The notes under the pieces were generated by a model. The model searched no databases. It worked only from the letters and a program-made list of their open reading frames with translations, and was not told the origin of the DNA. This document shows, piece by piece, positions 11,398 to 23,994 of a DNA stretch of 64,000 bases; position 1 is the first letter of the stretch, and each line of letters starts with the position of its first letter. Source of the DNA: Oscheius tipulae (Eukaryota > Nematoda > Chromadorea > Rhabditida > Rhabditidae); NCBI GenBank assembly GCA_037178975.1, contig JASJZH010000005.1, positions 2,418,001 to 2,482,000 of the forward strand, given 5' to 3'. The position numbers and the translations under genes are program-made.

Positions 11398-12155
11398 TTA
11401 TCGTCTATATTGGATCAGTGCTCGAATTGCCCCGATTATACTAATGATAAAGATGACAGCAGTGACAACTGTTACAAAGAGAGAGATAAATGAAAGAGAA
11501 AGAGGTGCACTTAATACAGCTACAGCTCCGAAAAAGCTAAATTTTTCAGTTAGCTTACAAAGTAATGCGCAAACTTACATTACGTTCCAAAGGGAGCTAT
11601 TTCTGTTTCTGTTTCGCTCCTCTTCCAATTCTTTTTCTAGCCGCTTGATAAGAACATTTTGATTTTTAAGCTGAAAAAAAAACACTTTAAAATAAAACAA
11701 TGGATGGTCTTGTTACCTTTTCCTCTAATTCCTTGAGTCTTTCGACATGTTCCTGATTGACCTTCTTGAGACGATTAACTTCCTCACGGCTGCATTCTTG
11801 GTCTCTTTTACAGCGACGAAGCGTTTCGTTCGCCTCATTATAAGCAGTTTGCACACGCTTACATTCATCTTGACACTGCTGAAGAAGGTCCATCGTAGTA
11901 CGGAGCTCTTTCAACAGTCTTTCAGCTGCTGCCTTCCCTTCTCTTTCTTTTTGAACTTCACGCTGCTGCTCATTTATCTGAACATGGGGAAATATCTTTA
12001 AAATAGTTGGTAGAGGTTACCTTGTCTTTCAGATCTTGAATGGTGCTTTGGAGTCTGCCTCGCTCTTCTTCAGCCTTTTCCTTAGCAGCTGCCAGTCTGC
12101 TCACTTCCTTGTCGAGCTCATTCAGGTTTTCCTTGTTGGTATTGTAATATGACAT
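11398..12155 (-). CDS. Coiled-coil protein with C-terminal transmembrane anchor
   Basis: Four exons joined by TTTCAG-type acceptors; the start ATG at 12155 directly follows a CCCATTTAG acceptor, which may be a 5'-UTR or trans-splice site. About 205 residues: MSYYNTNKENLNELD, then a long heptad coiled coil (about residues 10-150) rich in Glu, Lys, Arg and Gln, then RNRNSSLWNVI and a hydrophobic end that makes one or two membrane segments (ISLFVTVVTAVIFIISIIGA) before the RALIQYRR tail. This fits a tail-anchored tether or golgin-like protein, but no family was recognised. The stop is TAA at 11398-11400. It sits between the SecA-like gene and the CaaX coiled-coil gene, all on the minus strand. 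Confidence 0.8.
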
Positions 12156-12219
12156 TCTCTAAATGGGCAAATTTTAAGAGAACAATCTGAATACAAGAGG
12201 TAAAATCGTGTTTAAACAC

Positions 12220-12560
12220 GTCTTGTCGAATGAATATTGAGCAAATACAATCAGTAAACAATGAATACGATCTAAGGAAATCCAGGCGGGAAGAGATCCT
12301 TCAGGCTGGTATTCCCAGAAACAGTATTAGTATTGATCCAGATTCGATGTCCTCTCCGACGTGGCGGAGTACGGTCGACATTGAAATGAACGGGACCTGT
12401 GGAATCCACCTGGTAGCTAGGACAGCTTCGATAAACGCAGATCTGTAAACGAAGATTTTGGCATTGACGCCAAGAAGCCTTGCTAAAGTTAAGTTAAGAC
12501 AGACATATGGGAAGTCTCGCTCTTTCCACAAGCAAACACACATAGACAGTCAATAGAACT
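12220..12560 (-). repeat. Dispersed repeat related to the LTR-like sequence at 23 kb
   Basis: Two blocks here (about 12430-12545 and 12310-12400) have clear matches in the 23.43-23.73 kb region, in opposite orientation and changed order. It is probably LTR or other transposon debris lying between the giant SecA-like gene and the coiled-coil gene. Confidence 0.55.
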
Positions 12561-12702
12561 TTTTACCTCTTCTGGTTGGGTATAATCTGGTGGAAGCATG
12601 TACACGTCATAGAGATATGACTCCTCATATACGTATGTGACTTCGGTTGCCGGAGACACAGGCGGATTGCCGCAAAGTTTTCCGTTTAAAAAAGCATGTC
12701 AC

Positions 12703-15700
12703 TCACTTTGCGTAAAATTCGTGGGCAGCATTGTCGAAATCACTAGAATCAGTATCGTGTACGGTGTTGTTCTTTTGTTGCCGCTAAAAACGTTTTATCT
12801 CATTTAGAAACAGAAAAACCTATACTGTGTCTCTGGCATTTACAATTTCTGCCACTTTCTTCTGAATGTCGTCCAGAGTTTCGACTTTCCGGACGTGTCT
12901 TATGCGAGATTTAGATCTCTCTCTCCCTCCAACAAGCAGATCATCGTATCTTTGCATAAAATACGAGTTCCTAACCTCGTCCAAACGGCTCAGCATCATG
13001 TTGGCCGTTGCTTAAGAACATTGATTATGGAAAATGTCTGTATTTACATCGGCGAAGGAGAGCGGCATCGTAATTGGTAGCATTTGAAACAGCATCAAAA
13101 AGACAATTGTTCTGCCCAGATGGTAGAACTATAGTACCTATAAAAAAACATTTCCCAAAGCCTAATGCTTGCTGACCATCCTGACGTTCATAATGTCCAA
13201 TGCCACTACCATCTCTAGATTGAATATGCCTTAGTTTTATCGGTGGCTGGTCATTGTATTGCTTGCCGACGATGATCGTCTTTGCCTGCCCGTTCTTATC
13301 GGTAATCTCAATATGAATGGGCTGTTTCACAACCTGAATTTCACTATTTCAAAAGCAATCAGAAAAAACTCACATTAGCTAGATGTTCTGCCTGCAGCGC
13401 ATCGCCAGGCTTATCTTGTGCAACTCCAATTATGTGCTCAAGTGTATTCTTTGTAGTATCGTCTCCAGCTCCTTCCAGCTGTTTTTGAGCTTCACTCACT
13501 ACAATTGCAGAGTTGACAAATCTGAGTGGCAGTCAAAATATGCAGCCTCTAGAACTGACCTCTCTCTATATTCATCGACTCGGCCTCGAACATTCCATGC
13601 AGCGTTAAAGCCACTGTCCACGACTCGCCCAATTACATAGTTGGATACAGCTGACGTTAGGAGTGGGGTCAGTTTGTTTGCTAGTTTCTGACTCAACACG
13701 TGGAAAAAACCATCAACTGTAGTGTATCCTGGAGGAGCATAAGCTACGTTTTCTCTACTTTTCGAATCATTGGCTTTTTGGCTGTTTTCGGCGTCCTTAT
13801 TCCTAGAGACAACACTGGCCAGAATTTCAGGTAGCTGGGAGAAGACCAGTGTCATCTTGCCAACCAAAAATGTTGAGGATATTGTCCTGGATATCTTTTC
13901 GAAAAGTGCAACCTCGTTCTCAAAGCCAGCACTTTGAAATCCTCAAAAAGCATCATTTGATTAAGGTAATTTTAGTTACCTTTACGAGCCACGGCAGCGA
14001 TCCCATCTTGTAACTCGGACAGCAATCCATCCCGCTGTGCTAGAGGGATAAGATTCAGCGCTTCTTTAGAAAACTCTTGGGCATATCGGCAATTGTTGTG
14101 TCGATTGTCCCATTCCAGAAGAGTTTTTAGATCCGAGTTGTTCTTAAGCGTTTCGCTAAGGGTCTGAACCGAATATTTAGAACTACAAACAAGTTACCGT
14201 TCGAACAGCTTTGCAGATAACTTCTCCAATAGCATTATTGGCGTAATCAGCACAAAAGTAGTCGAATGTCTTGCTCACGACGACTTTAGATACCTCTGAA
14301 GCGACGGTCTTGGCTGCAGCTTCAAGAGCAAGCTTCCATCCTTCTTGAGTCACACGTTTTGCAATTCCAGCTGTTCCAGATAGCAACTATTAGTGAAGTT
14401 CACAAACAAGGGTATATCAATTTACCTTGAATCCACTTTTTATTCCAGTAGCAGCTCCCTTAGCAGCTTCTTTAATAGCTCCAAAGCCGAAAGTTGCAAT
14501 GGTGATTGTGAGACTGATAGCCTTGCGCAAGCCATAACTAGCCCAGTTGAAGTTGCGCTCTATTATGCCATTCTTGATGGCATAAATGGCATCACCGACT
14601 CCTTCCTGAATTTGGTGTTAGTTTTAGATTAAATCAAAGACTTTGTTTTCCCAACTTTTCCGTCCACAAAGGCCGAAGATTCAGACAGACCTGTAATAGA
14701 GCCCATCCTACACTGGCAGCAGCTCCGATGGTAAAGATTGCAGCCGCACAACCTCCAACAATTTGAAGAAGTGCAGCACCGCCGACAATTGCAATAGCCC
14801 ACCAGTCGCGCGGCTTCAACTCGTTGACTGTTAACAACAACTTGAAGCCGTCTTCTTCGAAATCCTTTAGCTCGCTTCGATAGTTCAAGGCCTTCTCGCT
14901 GCTTGGAAGAAATTCTTCCAAAGATTTGGCTTTGATATTGATCGAAAAGATTAAACTTTATAAGCTTAAACAACTATTTTCTCACTTCTCCTCCTGTATT
15001 ATAAGCCGTTCCAAGGACTCCTTTCCGAATCTGTTCAATGTTCTTTTGCATGTCGTCCAGTTGTTTCTGTAAGGCATCCAGCTGCTTCTTGATTGATTCG
15101 TTTGAATCGTTTTCATACAACTTCTTCTTGGCAGCAATTTCCTTCGTCAAGTATTCTAGGTCAGGATCGGGATTACTGAAAATGTAGATGTTTCGACGTC
15201 TGAATTGCAATCAAATCTTACCGTCCAATCATAATATCGATGTTAGCCTTGATAGTGTCCAAAATGACCATTTTTCTTTCCATCTGTTTTGTCAAGAGTG
15301 TGTGGGGCTCTCCCTTGATCACGTTAGCCTGAGTGATCAGCTCATATTGAAGTCGTTGTTCATCCAGAGCTTTCTTGCACTTTATCAAATCGTCGATTGC
15401 TTTTTTCAAACAGTCTTTTCCTTCCTTGTGAATGTACTTGTCCATAAATAAGGCAGCTCGAAAGTAGTAAGCATTTGCAGCAAACGTTGGATCGAGCTCA
15501 ATAGCCTTGTCCAGGATTTTCTCAGCTTTCTTGAAGTTGTCTGTTCCGGGGTTTACTGGCAGTAAGCATTGCATGTAGAGCACGGCAGCCGAAGGATTGT
15601 CCAGAAGATGGTCGACTTTCTTGAACTCTTTGTGAACCACATCCTTGGTAAGTTCTTCTGTTAGTGTAAGGAATCTCCCAAAGCGAGCATTCAAGGCCTG

Positions 15701-18700
15701 GGCTGATATCTTCTTCTGTTCCTCACTCTCAAACACACTTGAAGCCTTCAAAGCAATCCCGCGGCAAGATATGAATTCAGTCAGTGCTTCATCTGCTTGT
15801 TTTGTCTTGACAAGGTCGTCAACAGCCTTAGAAACAGCTTCCATTGCTCTATCGTCACGGGCTCTCTCAAGACACGCGAAGATGTGGCTCTGAAACAGAA
15901 ATATCATTTTGATAAGATGAGACCGCTTACGTGTGAAGCGTTATCCATCTGGACCGTATCCACAAGTCGATTTAGCAAGTCAGTGTCCAAGTGTTCCAAG
16001 TTGATCATAAGCTGACTAGTTCCGATTTGCCCCGTTCTTGAAGTTCTTCCAATGTTTTGTCGCTGGACACGATCCGTTTCCGGGAGGACAGTCAAAAGCA
16101 CGTGTAGTCCTCCCATCTCTAGAACAGACTTTGAGACCTTGAGATCAGTTCCACGACCGGCAATATTCGTGGCTACTATGCACTCTCCTGGTTGGACAAC
16201 CTCGTTGATGGAAACAGCCGTGTCACGGCTAGTGTACAGTTTGACCTTCGTCATGCCGTCTTCGATTTCGTTTGAAATGGCTGCTGCTATCTTGCTTGCA
16301 TGATGGATGTACTGGGTGATGACGAGTACAGCCCGACCGGTCTTCAGTTTTTCAGCTACGTTGCTGGTGACCTCCTCAAGCCAAAACTTCTCTCCCGGAC
16401 AGATATACTGTCTGAGCACCAGATGTCGTCTTTCCATGAAGGGTGGGATGTCAACAAAGTCGACGTCGTAAACTTTCTTCAAGAACTCTCTAGAAGATGC
16501 TCCACCAATGGTTCCGGTTAATCCGATTATGTTCGTTTTGTAACGAAGGAAGAATGCCACATTCGACAAGAAGTTCGTTGGTAGAGCCTCCGGCTCGATC
16601 TCCAATCCATGTTTCATTTGAAGGAATTGGTGTAGGCCATGTCCCCATTGCATCGATGGATGATGAACACCAGTATTGGCAGAATCGACCACAATTAGCT
16701 TCTTGTCGCTGCCCATGGTATAGTCAAAGTTAATGTCCATGAAGAAACGAGCCTTTACAGCCGATTCAATCCATTTTGGGAGCTCGTATTCCACAAGTGC
16801 ATGAAGATAGTTCGGGACTTCAAGTTTTGGAAATGGCATCTGCCGACCGTTCGGCTTAGTATCTCCTAGATCCCATCTTTGGTCGCCGCCACGCTCAGAC
16901 TGAGATAATTGAGCAAAGCCAAGCATCTTCTGCATCATCTCCAAAGTTCCATCCTTACAGTAGTCGTATAGCTGTCTTTCGTGCTCGAAGAAGAGACTTT
17001 CCTCTCCGGATTTGTAACTCCATTTTCCGTCTTCCTTTTCCATCTGAACTACTATATTTTGTGCCATAATTATGATAAACCTGATTGTGAATGTTGTTGA
17101 TTTGTTGCCAGATGGCAGCTTGAACTCCGAGGAGATTAGACATTCCAGGACTTGGAGAGGAAAGTCTGACCGAGTCATTTCTTCCATCCAGGAACATACT
17201 ATCCACCTAAAGAAGAGGTTCAACTTCTGTTAATAGTTCGATAGGACCTCATCCACAATGGCAACTGGGAAGCCTCGCTGGTAGCGAAGCGTCATTTCCT
17301 CAAAATCTTGGCGAAGCACATCCGCTTGGAAGTCTGCTGCAGCACCATAGACAACATCAGCATGATAGACCTAGACCTTTTGCTTGAATGTACTACTTCT
17401 TGATCACCTGGAGCTTGCTATCACATTGGTCATATTGTCCAGCATTGGCTGCTCGTGCTTTCCTCAATATGGCTTCTCGGTCACCGCAAAATTTGTCGAC
17501 AGCCCTGTTCTTTGCATTGTGCTCCACAGTGATTCCCAGACTCTCGTAGAAGTTCTATTTTTCTATGTATTCAGGTCTTCTGTGCTAACTTTACCCTCAT
17601 CTCGTTCCACTGATTTTCAGCCAGTTCACTCGAACTCGTGATGACATCAACCTGATTGCCCTGGAGGACTTCGAAGACTGCCAAAGCTGCAACGATGTTT
17701 GTCTTTCCTTCACCGGTCTAAAACAGTTCTTTTACCTTGGCGTTCTTAAAAAATTTACCTCTTTTTGCAGAATTCTTGGAGCAGGAATGTCTCGGGCGGA
17801 GCATGCAACAATGAGACTCAATACTTGGACTTCTCTCAGAGAAATCTTGAAGAACTTGTTGACGGCAAAGGTAGCAGCTACGATAGATTCAAAACTGCTG
17901 CTGAAGATCTTTGGACGCTTTATCATTTTCGCGTAAGACGACTCCCGCACTGTTTTGATCTAAAATTTCTTGTTGATGCGTTAAGGTTTGTTAATTCAAG
18001 CTCCCCGTTATATCATTCTTTTTGTCAGCATTTCAAGTCACAATTCTTGCCTTTTTCTGAATAAAATATTAAGACCTATTGCTTTTGACAACCCTGACTT
18101 TCTAATATACCTTGTTGGCCAGTCCTGCAAGATTCACACAACTTTTTTCCATCTCCGTGTACTTTTCCTGAAAGCGAGTGTATGCCATTGTCAGTTTTGG
18201 TTCTGAAAACTTCATGTGAATTTGAGTGAAAATCCGGTTCAAATAACCTGTGATAGCACATTTTGGATTCATTTGTGCATTGTTGGCTACTTTGTGAATT
18301 GCCTCTTGAAGTAACAGCTTCTTCTCCGGACCGAACACCTAGAAATATATTATTTGAAAATCATTACTTGAAAATCATGTATACCTTCTGTAGAACCGAT
18401 TGTTGAAGTTGCCGGACATGTCTTAACTCCACTTCAGACGGAATCGGAGCTAGCATATCGACATGTTGGCGATACTCATAGACGATGTGTAAGGCCGCTA
18501 GGAATGCCCGCTGATGCTCTGCCGTATTCACAGAAAATCTGAGAATTGTCTGTACTTCCTTGAAGCTCCAGTCATCTTCTATCACGAGATGATTTACAGT
18601 CGAGGCTATTTGTTGAGCAGCAGTGAAAGGATCTTCTTTGTCATCGATGTGTAGCCAATTGGCGACAACTTGTTGTAAGACTTGTGAATGAATAGCCAGT

Positions 18701-19513
18701 GCAGCTTGGTCAGATCCTTTTCCAGCTATGATTCTCTGCCATTGAACCGAAGACAAGCCAAACTGGGTCTCTTGAATCATCTCCAAATCAGAGAACAACA
18801 TGCAGAGATCATTTTTAGCCTTTGTCGATTTAGCCAACATGCAGTCTCTTATAGTATCCAAGTTTCCTGAAGCCAAAAGAGTGGCAGTTCGGTCTTGAAT
18901 GAGATCCGGCAATTCAAACCCATAATTCTTGATCCAGACGTTTAAGATGGTTTTCCAAATGGTTCCAGTAATGCCGTTTGATAAAAGGCTGAGGAGAGTA
19001 GCAGAATTTGGGGCTTGGAAGAGCACAATGAGACGATTAAGATCTTGAACTGATTTGCACAAATTGCGCGTGTGTTGAATGTGAACAAGACGGTCCAAGA
19101 AGCATCCAAGAGTGAAAAGTGTCCACTAAAGCTCGTAGTGAACGTTTTTCAATGTAGCTGACCTTTTTCTTGGATTGAAGAAAGTCAATTTCATTTTTTA
19201 ACTGGTTGATCTCGAATGAGATCACTTCATTCTCCTCCAGCCCGACCGTCTTGCAAAGACAGTATAGTGGTATGTGTATCTGTCTCGTAGGAGACTCCAG
19301 TAAGTCAAGAACTTCTGTAGAAACATTAGGCTTTGTCTCAATGACACCTTTGAGATAGGCAGAGGATGAAGTTAGGTATTCGTCCTGCATCCGCTGACAG
19401 GCTAACGGAAGCAGTCGGTCTAAAGAAATTTACTTGTAACTATTATTGCGTGGAACAACGGTGATAAACATGCAAATAGACTCGCCATTCTCATCACGTA
19501 TGTCTGGAGGCAT
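12703..19513 (-). CDS. Giant SecA-type helicase / TPR-like / permuted OTU-like protein
   Basis: A 22-exon model (19498-19513, 19163-19419, 18385-19125, 18111-18338, 17759-17959, 17595-17717, 17408-17554, 17248-17370, 17081-17206, 15931-17043, 15222-15889, then 11 smaller exons to the TGA at 12703) gives about 1,920 residues. Residues 1-414 are helical and unrecognised. About 415-1025 is a SecA-like helicase: Walker A TGEGKT (482-487), DEVDSMFLD (from 611), WGHGLHQFLQMK, IIGLTGTIGG, NIAGRGTDL (near 949) and QNIGRTSRTGQ. About 1026-1250 is TPR-like, then coiled coil, then a Gly/Ala hydrophobic stretch near 1340-1370. The C-terminal part holds GIGHYERQDG followed by GQNNCLFDAV and LLRRSTANMM, as in an OTU protease with its halves swapped. 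Real introns rule out bacterial contamination. One junction (about 14.93-14.99 kb) does not keep phase. Its role is unknown; an HGT origin is likely but inferred. Confidence 0.8.
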
Positions 19514-20348
19514 GGTTGATTGCTAAGTTCTCTGAACTGTACCTAAATAAAACAAGTGAGAAAGCTTGATGAGAAATGAAGATGGGAAGTGTAAGACTCA
19601 AAATAGCTGTCTCTGCTTGAAATACCTGCCTCTTTTTGAGATAAAGATCAAACATCCACTTAAAAAGAAATTAGTTTGAAATGTGGAGCATCTGATTTAA
19701 CTTTTCTTACTACTAAGAAACTAGAATCTGATAAGGAGCCATTCTTTCCGGGGACAGCTCGGTTATCGCCGAAACATCGAGTCACCCCTTTCAACACATA
19801 AAACGCAAACGTATATCTCTACTATCTAAAGCGCGATGGTTTCTGTGACGGACTCTGTTTCTTTGTTTGTTTGTTTGTCCGTGGTCACGAAACAGAAGCG
19901 AGCCAATTAGTTGTCCAAAAGTTTTGTTGTTCAAAAACAGTTATTGCCTAAATTAGTTGACATGTCAACTTTGGGTGCGCTAAAGAACTTGGCTTTTTTC
20001 ACAGTGAAGCCACTGGGAGATTTCTCTAACTACGAAGCGGCACAGGGCTGCGAAGCTGCCGCCGGCATCTGGTCTATTCTATTAAAGTGTCTATCACTTG
20101 TCCAATTGATTAATCACAAAAGGAAGTTAGTTATTTAAATACACAAGAAAAGAAAGAACAGAAAGAGCGCTCAATTTACATGATTTCGGAAAACATTTGA
20201 ACACTTAAGTGAAGATCAAATGAAATGAATGTCTCAAATCTGCGACCTCGAAAAATCAGGTGAGATCAGCCTTACAAGATACCCGACTAGGGCGAGAGAT
20301 TCATTACTACTGAGGATTACGATGTGTTGGAGAAAAGAATCAAATCAT
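19514..20348. other. No gene recognised; upstream flank of the SecA-like gene
   Basis: No exon was identified. It should contain the promoter of the giant gene. No box could be assigned with confidence. Confidence 0.4.
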
Positions 20349-22700
20349 GTAACAATGTTAAAAAAAGGCAAAAAAGGGAAATTTCTTTTGAAAGTCTCAT
20401 TAGTAGGTTTTGCGCTTCGCTAAGAAGCCAAATAAAAGTTATCAACCAAGTGGTAAGAACGAAAGTATCGGGAATGAGAGTCTGACTCAATCCATGACTC
20501 TGGAATTCTTCCGCGTCCACTGACAGTATAGCCATAGATGGTTTTGGTCAGCAACAATCCGGAGGGAAGATAGAAGCGTGGAGCTGTCTGATCGATGAAG
20601 AGTTCCATGAAGTCTTGTCCAATGATGAGATCCACACTGTTGGCGTCAGGTCGAGCTACATGGGTGTTGATTTGAAGCTTCTGTTCCAAAATAAACCGAT
20701 AGTCATCTTCAGAGAGCTTGGCTGAGCGCAGTGACTTGCAAAGGAAGGGCATTCTCCGGACCAGTATCTCTTGACCTGGTTTTCCACGACTGAAACCTTG
20801 GAACAGAATTTTGACAAGTTTCGAGTTGAAGAATACTTTTTGTCCTCCAACAGCACTCACTGTGTGAACGTCTCCGTCCAACTGAACCAGTCCATGTTCA
20901 ACTGCGACGGTATCTCGGACGTAGGTTCGGGAAGCTCCTGTATCGAAGAATTTATTCAACATTACGGTTTGGTTCTGAGATTGACTTAAGATGGGAATAT
21001 GTGCTTGCATCATGATGATCTGAGTGTCGGACTCGACGAGTCCGTTAACAATTGCTTCAGCAACAGTGACCTAAACGACTGGGAATGTCTTGTCCTCGGT
21101 AGTGACCATCACTGTTTGTCCAGAGGAGCGTGAAATCTAACCAGAATTAGTGTTCGGAAAGTTCTTCTTGAAAACCGGTTTGACCGTTGCAGGTGCTGTC
21201 ACAGAGGCTGCTCTGGGTGTGTCGCAGAGAGCACTATGATGATTGTCCTGGCATTTCGGACACGGTCCAAGAGCGGCACACTCCTTGCTCTTGTGTCCAG
21301 GATTGAAGCATTTCCAACAGCATTTGAGTCTCTTGACTTCTTGTCGTCGTAGAGCGGGTGTGGGAAACAGTTGTGAGACTTGTGGTCAGTACTGTAACAG
21401 ATACATTTGAGGAGCTTGTTCCTGTTAAAATTAGACTCTTTTCTGTCTGGATTTCTTTGAATGTTTCCAGAAGAGTTGCTAGAGACATGACTGTTCTGGG
21501 ATGCTAAGCTAATTTCAATGCATTCCTGGAGAAGAATGAATTCAGCGATCTCGTCAATTACTTCTTCTACCGTGAGCGAGGAAGGTATGTCCTTTCCCTC
21601 TTCCGGCCGTCTCTTTGACATTCAACGTTCAGCCTTGATGATGTGACTATTGACTGAGGCTGGGAACTTTGAGAGAATGAGACTTCTCCAGATATTGATG
21701 TCATGAAAAGTTTCACCTTGGCATTCCAAGGTACAGATCTTTTGGCGAAGTTGCTCGAGAGTAGATCTGATGCTTTTTGTCGCCGTGGAGGCCGGTTTGA
21801 GATGCTGGATCTCCGAAATCATGACCGTTGTGACGGTAGATCCGACGTCGTAACGGTTCTTCAGCAGGGTGATAGCTTTCTTGTAGTTGTCCTCTGTGAC
21901 CGGTATTTCTTCTATAAATCTCAGAGCTTCGTCTGTGAGTGCTTGTCGGAGATAGAAAAACTTGTCCAGGTCTGAGAGGTCGCGGCTACATGTATCATGG
22001 CCGAATAGCCTGTCCAGAAGCTGGGAAATTTTTTGCTTTCACCCTTGAACTTCGGAAACTGTTGACGTGGTCTATTTCTCCTTGGTCCTCCGACGGAAAA
22101 TACTGATTCGTTGTCATCTCTCTCTGCTGAGTCAGATTCGGCGCTGACATTCCGAGATCGCGACTTTGATGATCATCCTGGCCGACTGGGGGTGGATCCC
22201 TTTTTAACCGATGACTCAATACAGACGGATTCGACAGTTGTTGGGATTGGAACGCAAGCTCTTTCGAGCGAGTAGTCAAAGTTTCGAATGCATCCAGCAG
22301 CTCAGTGAGGTGATCACCTACTTTACTGGCATATTCGTCAATCTTTGTTATCTGCTCCGAAACTGTATCTGTGTTAATGAGGGAAAACCCCTCTTTGACT
22401 ACTGAGTCGACTCTGGCTCCAATTTCTTTGAGATTCGCACGTAAGGATTGAATTTGAACGGTTTTTTGCTGTATGTAGGCAGCAAGATCAGCTGGTTCAG
22501 CGGGGAAAGCGAATACCGGTTCAAAATCTTTAACCGCATTTTACTGCTTCTGGGCCTGTTTACCGAGGTTGGTAACTTTGGCTTTCCAGTAACCGATTTG
22601 GCTATTCATGCTCATGTTGATGCTGCCACGCGGGACTTATCCAAGTTGTACGGACCGATGCACCAATTTCTCCCTTGCCTTACTTACTGTGGGGGGCAGA
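20349..22700 (-). mobile_element. BEL/Pao LTR retrotransposon relic: gag, zinc knuckle, retropepsin
   Basis: On the minus strand, from high to low coordinates: a DUF1759-like gag with FPKFKGESKKFPSFW and FFYLRQALTDEAL (about 21.7-22.1 kb), then ICTLECQGETFHDINIW; a CCHC knuckle CWKCFNPGHKSKEC (about 21.28-21.33 kb); and an aspartic protease with the FDTGASRTYV active site and LIIGQDFMELF (20420-21013). Several frameshifts and stops break it, and reverse transcriptase, RNase H and integrase are missing. The left end runs straight into an 80-base block (20349-20429) that recurs inverted at 23334-23420, so the element was truncated by a rearrangement involving its LTR-like sequence. Confidence 0.85.
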
Positions 22701-22905
22701 CGGGGAACCAGTAGGAATGAATTGTATGTTTATAGCGTATAGAATAAGAGAAATAGGAGTCGATAAGGGGAGAGAGAGTGAAGGAGAAGGACTGAGGTGC
22801 AACAGCCACGGGTCACATTATACACACAGTCCATTAGTCATAGGTGAGGGGTCTCTGGAGGAGACATTTGCGGCCTAGAGAAATGGGGTGTTGCTTACAT
22901 TGATC

Positions 22906-23990
22906 GGTTGAGTACCAAAAGTGATGTTACTTTTCTCACCTCTTACTATTTTGCTGAAAACTGAAGAAATAACGAAACGGTTTTCAGCAATGTCTTTCTC
23001 AGGCATAGTGTGAGACAAACTATACCTTTCTACAGAGTAGTCCAGCAGTCCTGGGACGTCAATAGTCTGATAGCTGGGTGAGTCTCAAAAGATGTGGATC
23101 TGAAAACGAAGATTATGGCGTCCCTCAAGTACCTTGCTGACTAACATGAAATTTGTGTCCGATGGTCCGTTAGTATTCCACATCTTTTTGGAAACGGGAT
23201 TTTGCGTGATCAGATTATAGACCGCCAGACCAGAGTCTGAACCATCTACAGAAGCGATATCATTGAGCTACTGGAGAGCAACAAATAAAGTTCAAGTATA
23301 ACTTAGTTGATCACTTTTTACTAGGCTTCTTAGCAAAGCGCAAAACCTACTGATGAGACTTCCAAAAGAAATTTTCCGTTTTCTTACATTCTACTTACTT
23401 GCCTTTTTTACATTGTTACATACATTGTTATTTCAATATCGACCGTTCTCAGTCAAGTCTGAGAGGACATCTTATCTGGACCCAAACTGATACTTCCTCT
23501 TAGACTCTGGAAATATCAGAGTCAAAGAAGAAGGGAGGCAGCAGCTGAAAGTCTGTTGAATGAGCTCCGTACTATGGAGGCCCTCTATCGAGTAGGACAT
23601 GTGTGTTTGCATGTGGAGAGAGTAAGACTTCCGATATGTCTGTCTTAACTTAGCTTTAGCAAGGCCTTTTTAGCCTCTAAGACATTCAAACTCAGCTGCC
23701 AACGCCAAATTCTTCGTTTTCAGATTTTGAGACTGCTGGACTACTCTGTAGAAAGGTAGTTTGTCTCACACTATGCCCGAGAAAGACATTGCTGAAAACC
23801 TTTTCATTTTTTCTTCAGTAGTAAGAGGTGAGAAACGCCCGGTGAGAAAAGTAACATCACTTACTCAACCTATCAAGTGTTTGATTCTTACACTGTGTGC
23901 AAGAACTACAAACTATTGTAGTTCATCTGTTGGGTATAGCAGACTGTAAATAAAGAATAAACGCTCTGTTCCCACAAAAAACTGTTTCTG
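22906..23990. repeat. Head-to-head LTR-like inverted repeats
   Basis: About 145 bases at 22906-23051 recur inverted at 23731-23870. The plus-oriented copy continues to an AATAAAGAATAAA polyadenylation-like end near 23950-23980. The minus-oriented copy sits just upstream of the minus-strand gag. I read this as two LTR pieces of one BEL/Pao family facing each other. Confidence 0.6.
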
Positions 23991-23994
23991 ATAT

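Noticed and set aside
12703-19513. Bacterial contamination as the source of the SecA-like sequence
   Set aside because: The motifs are split by many short introns with nematode-type acceptors and correct phase, and nematode genes lie on both sides.
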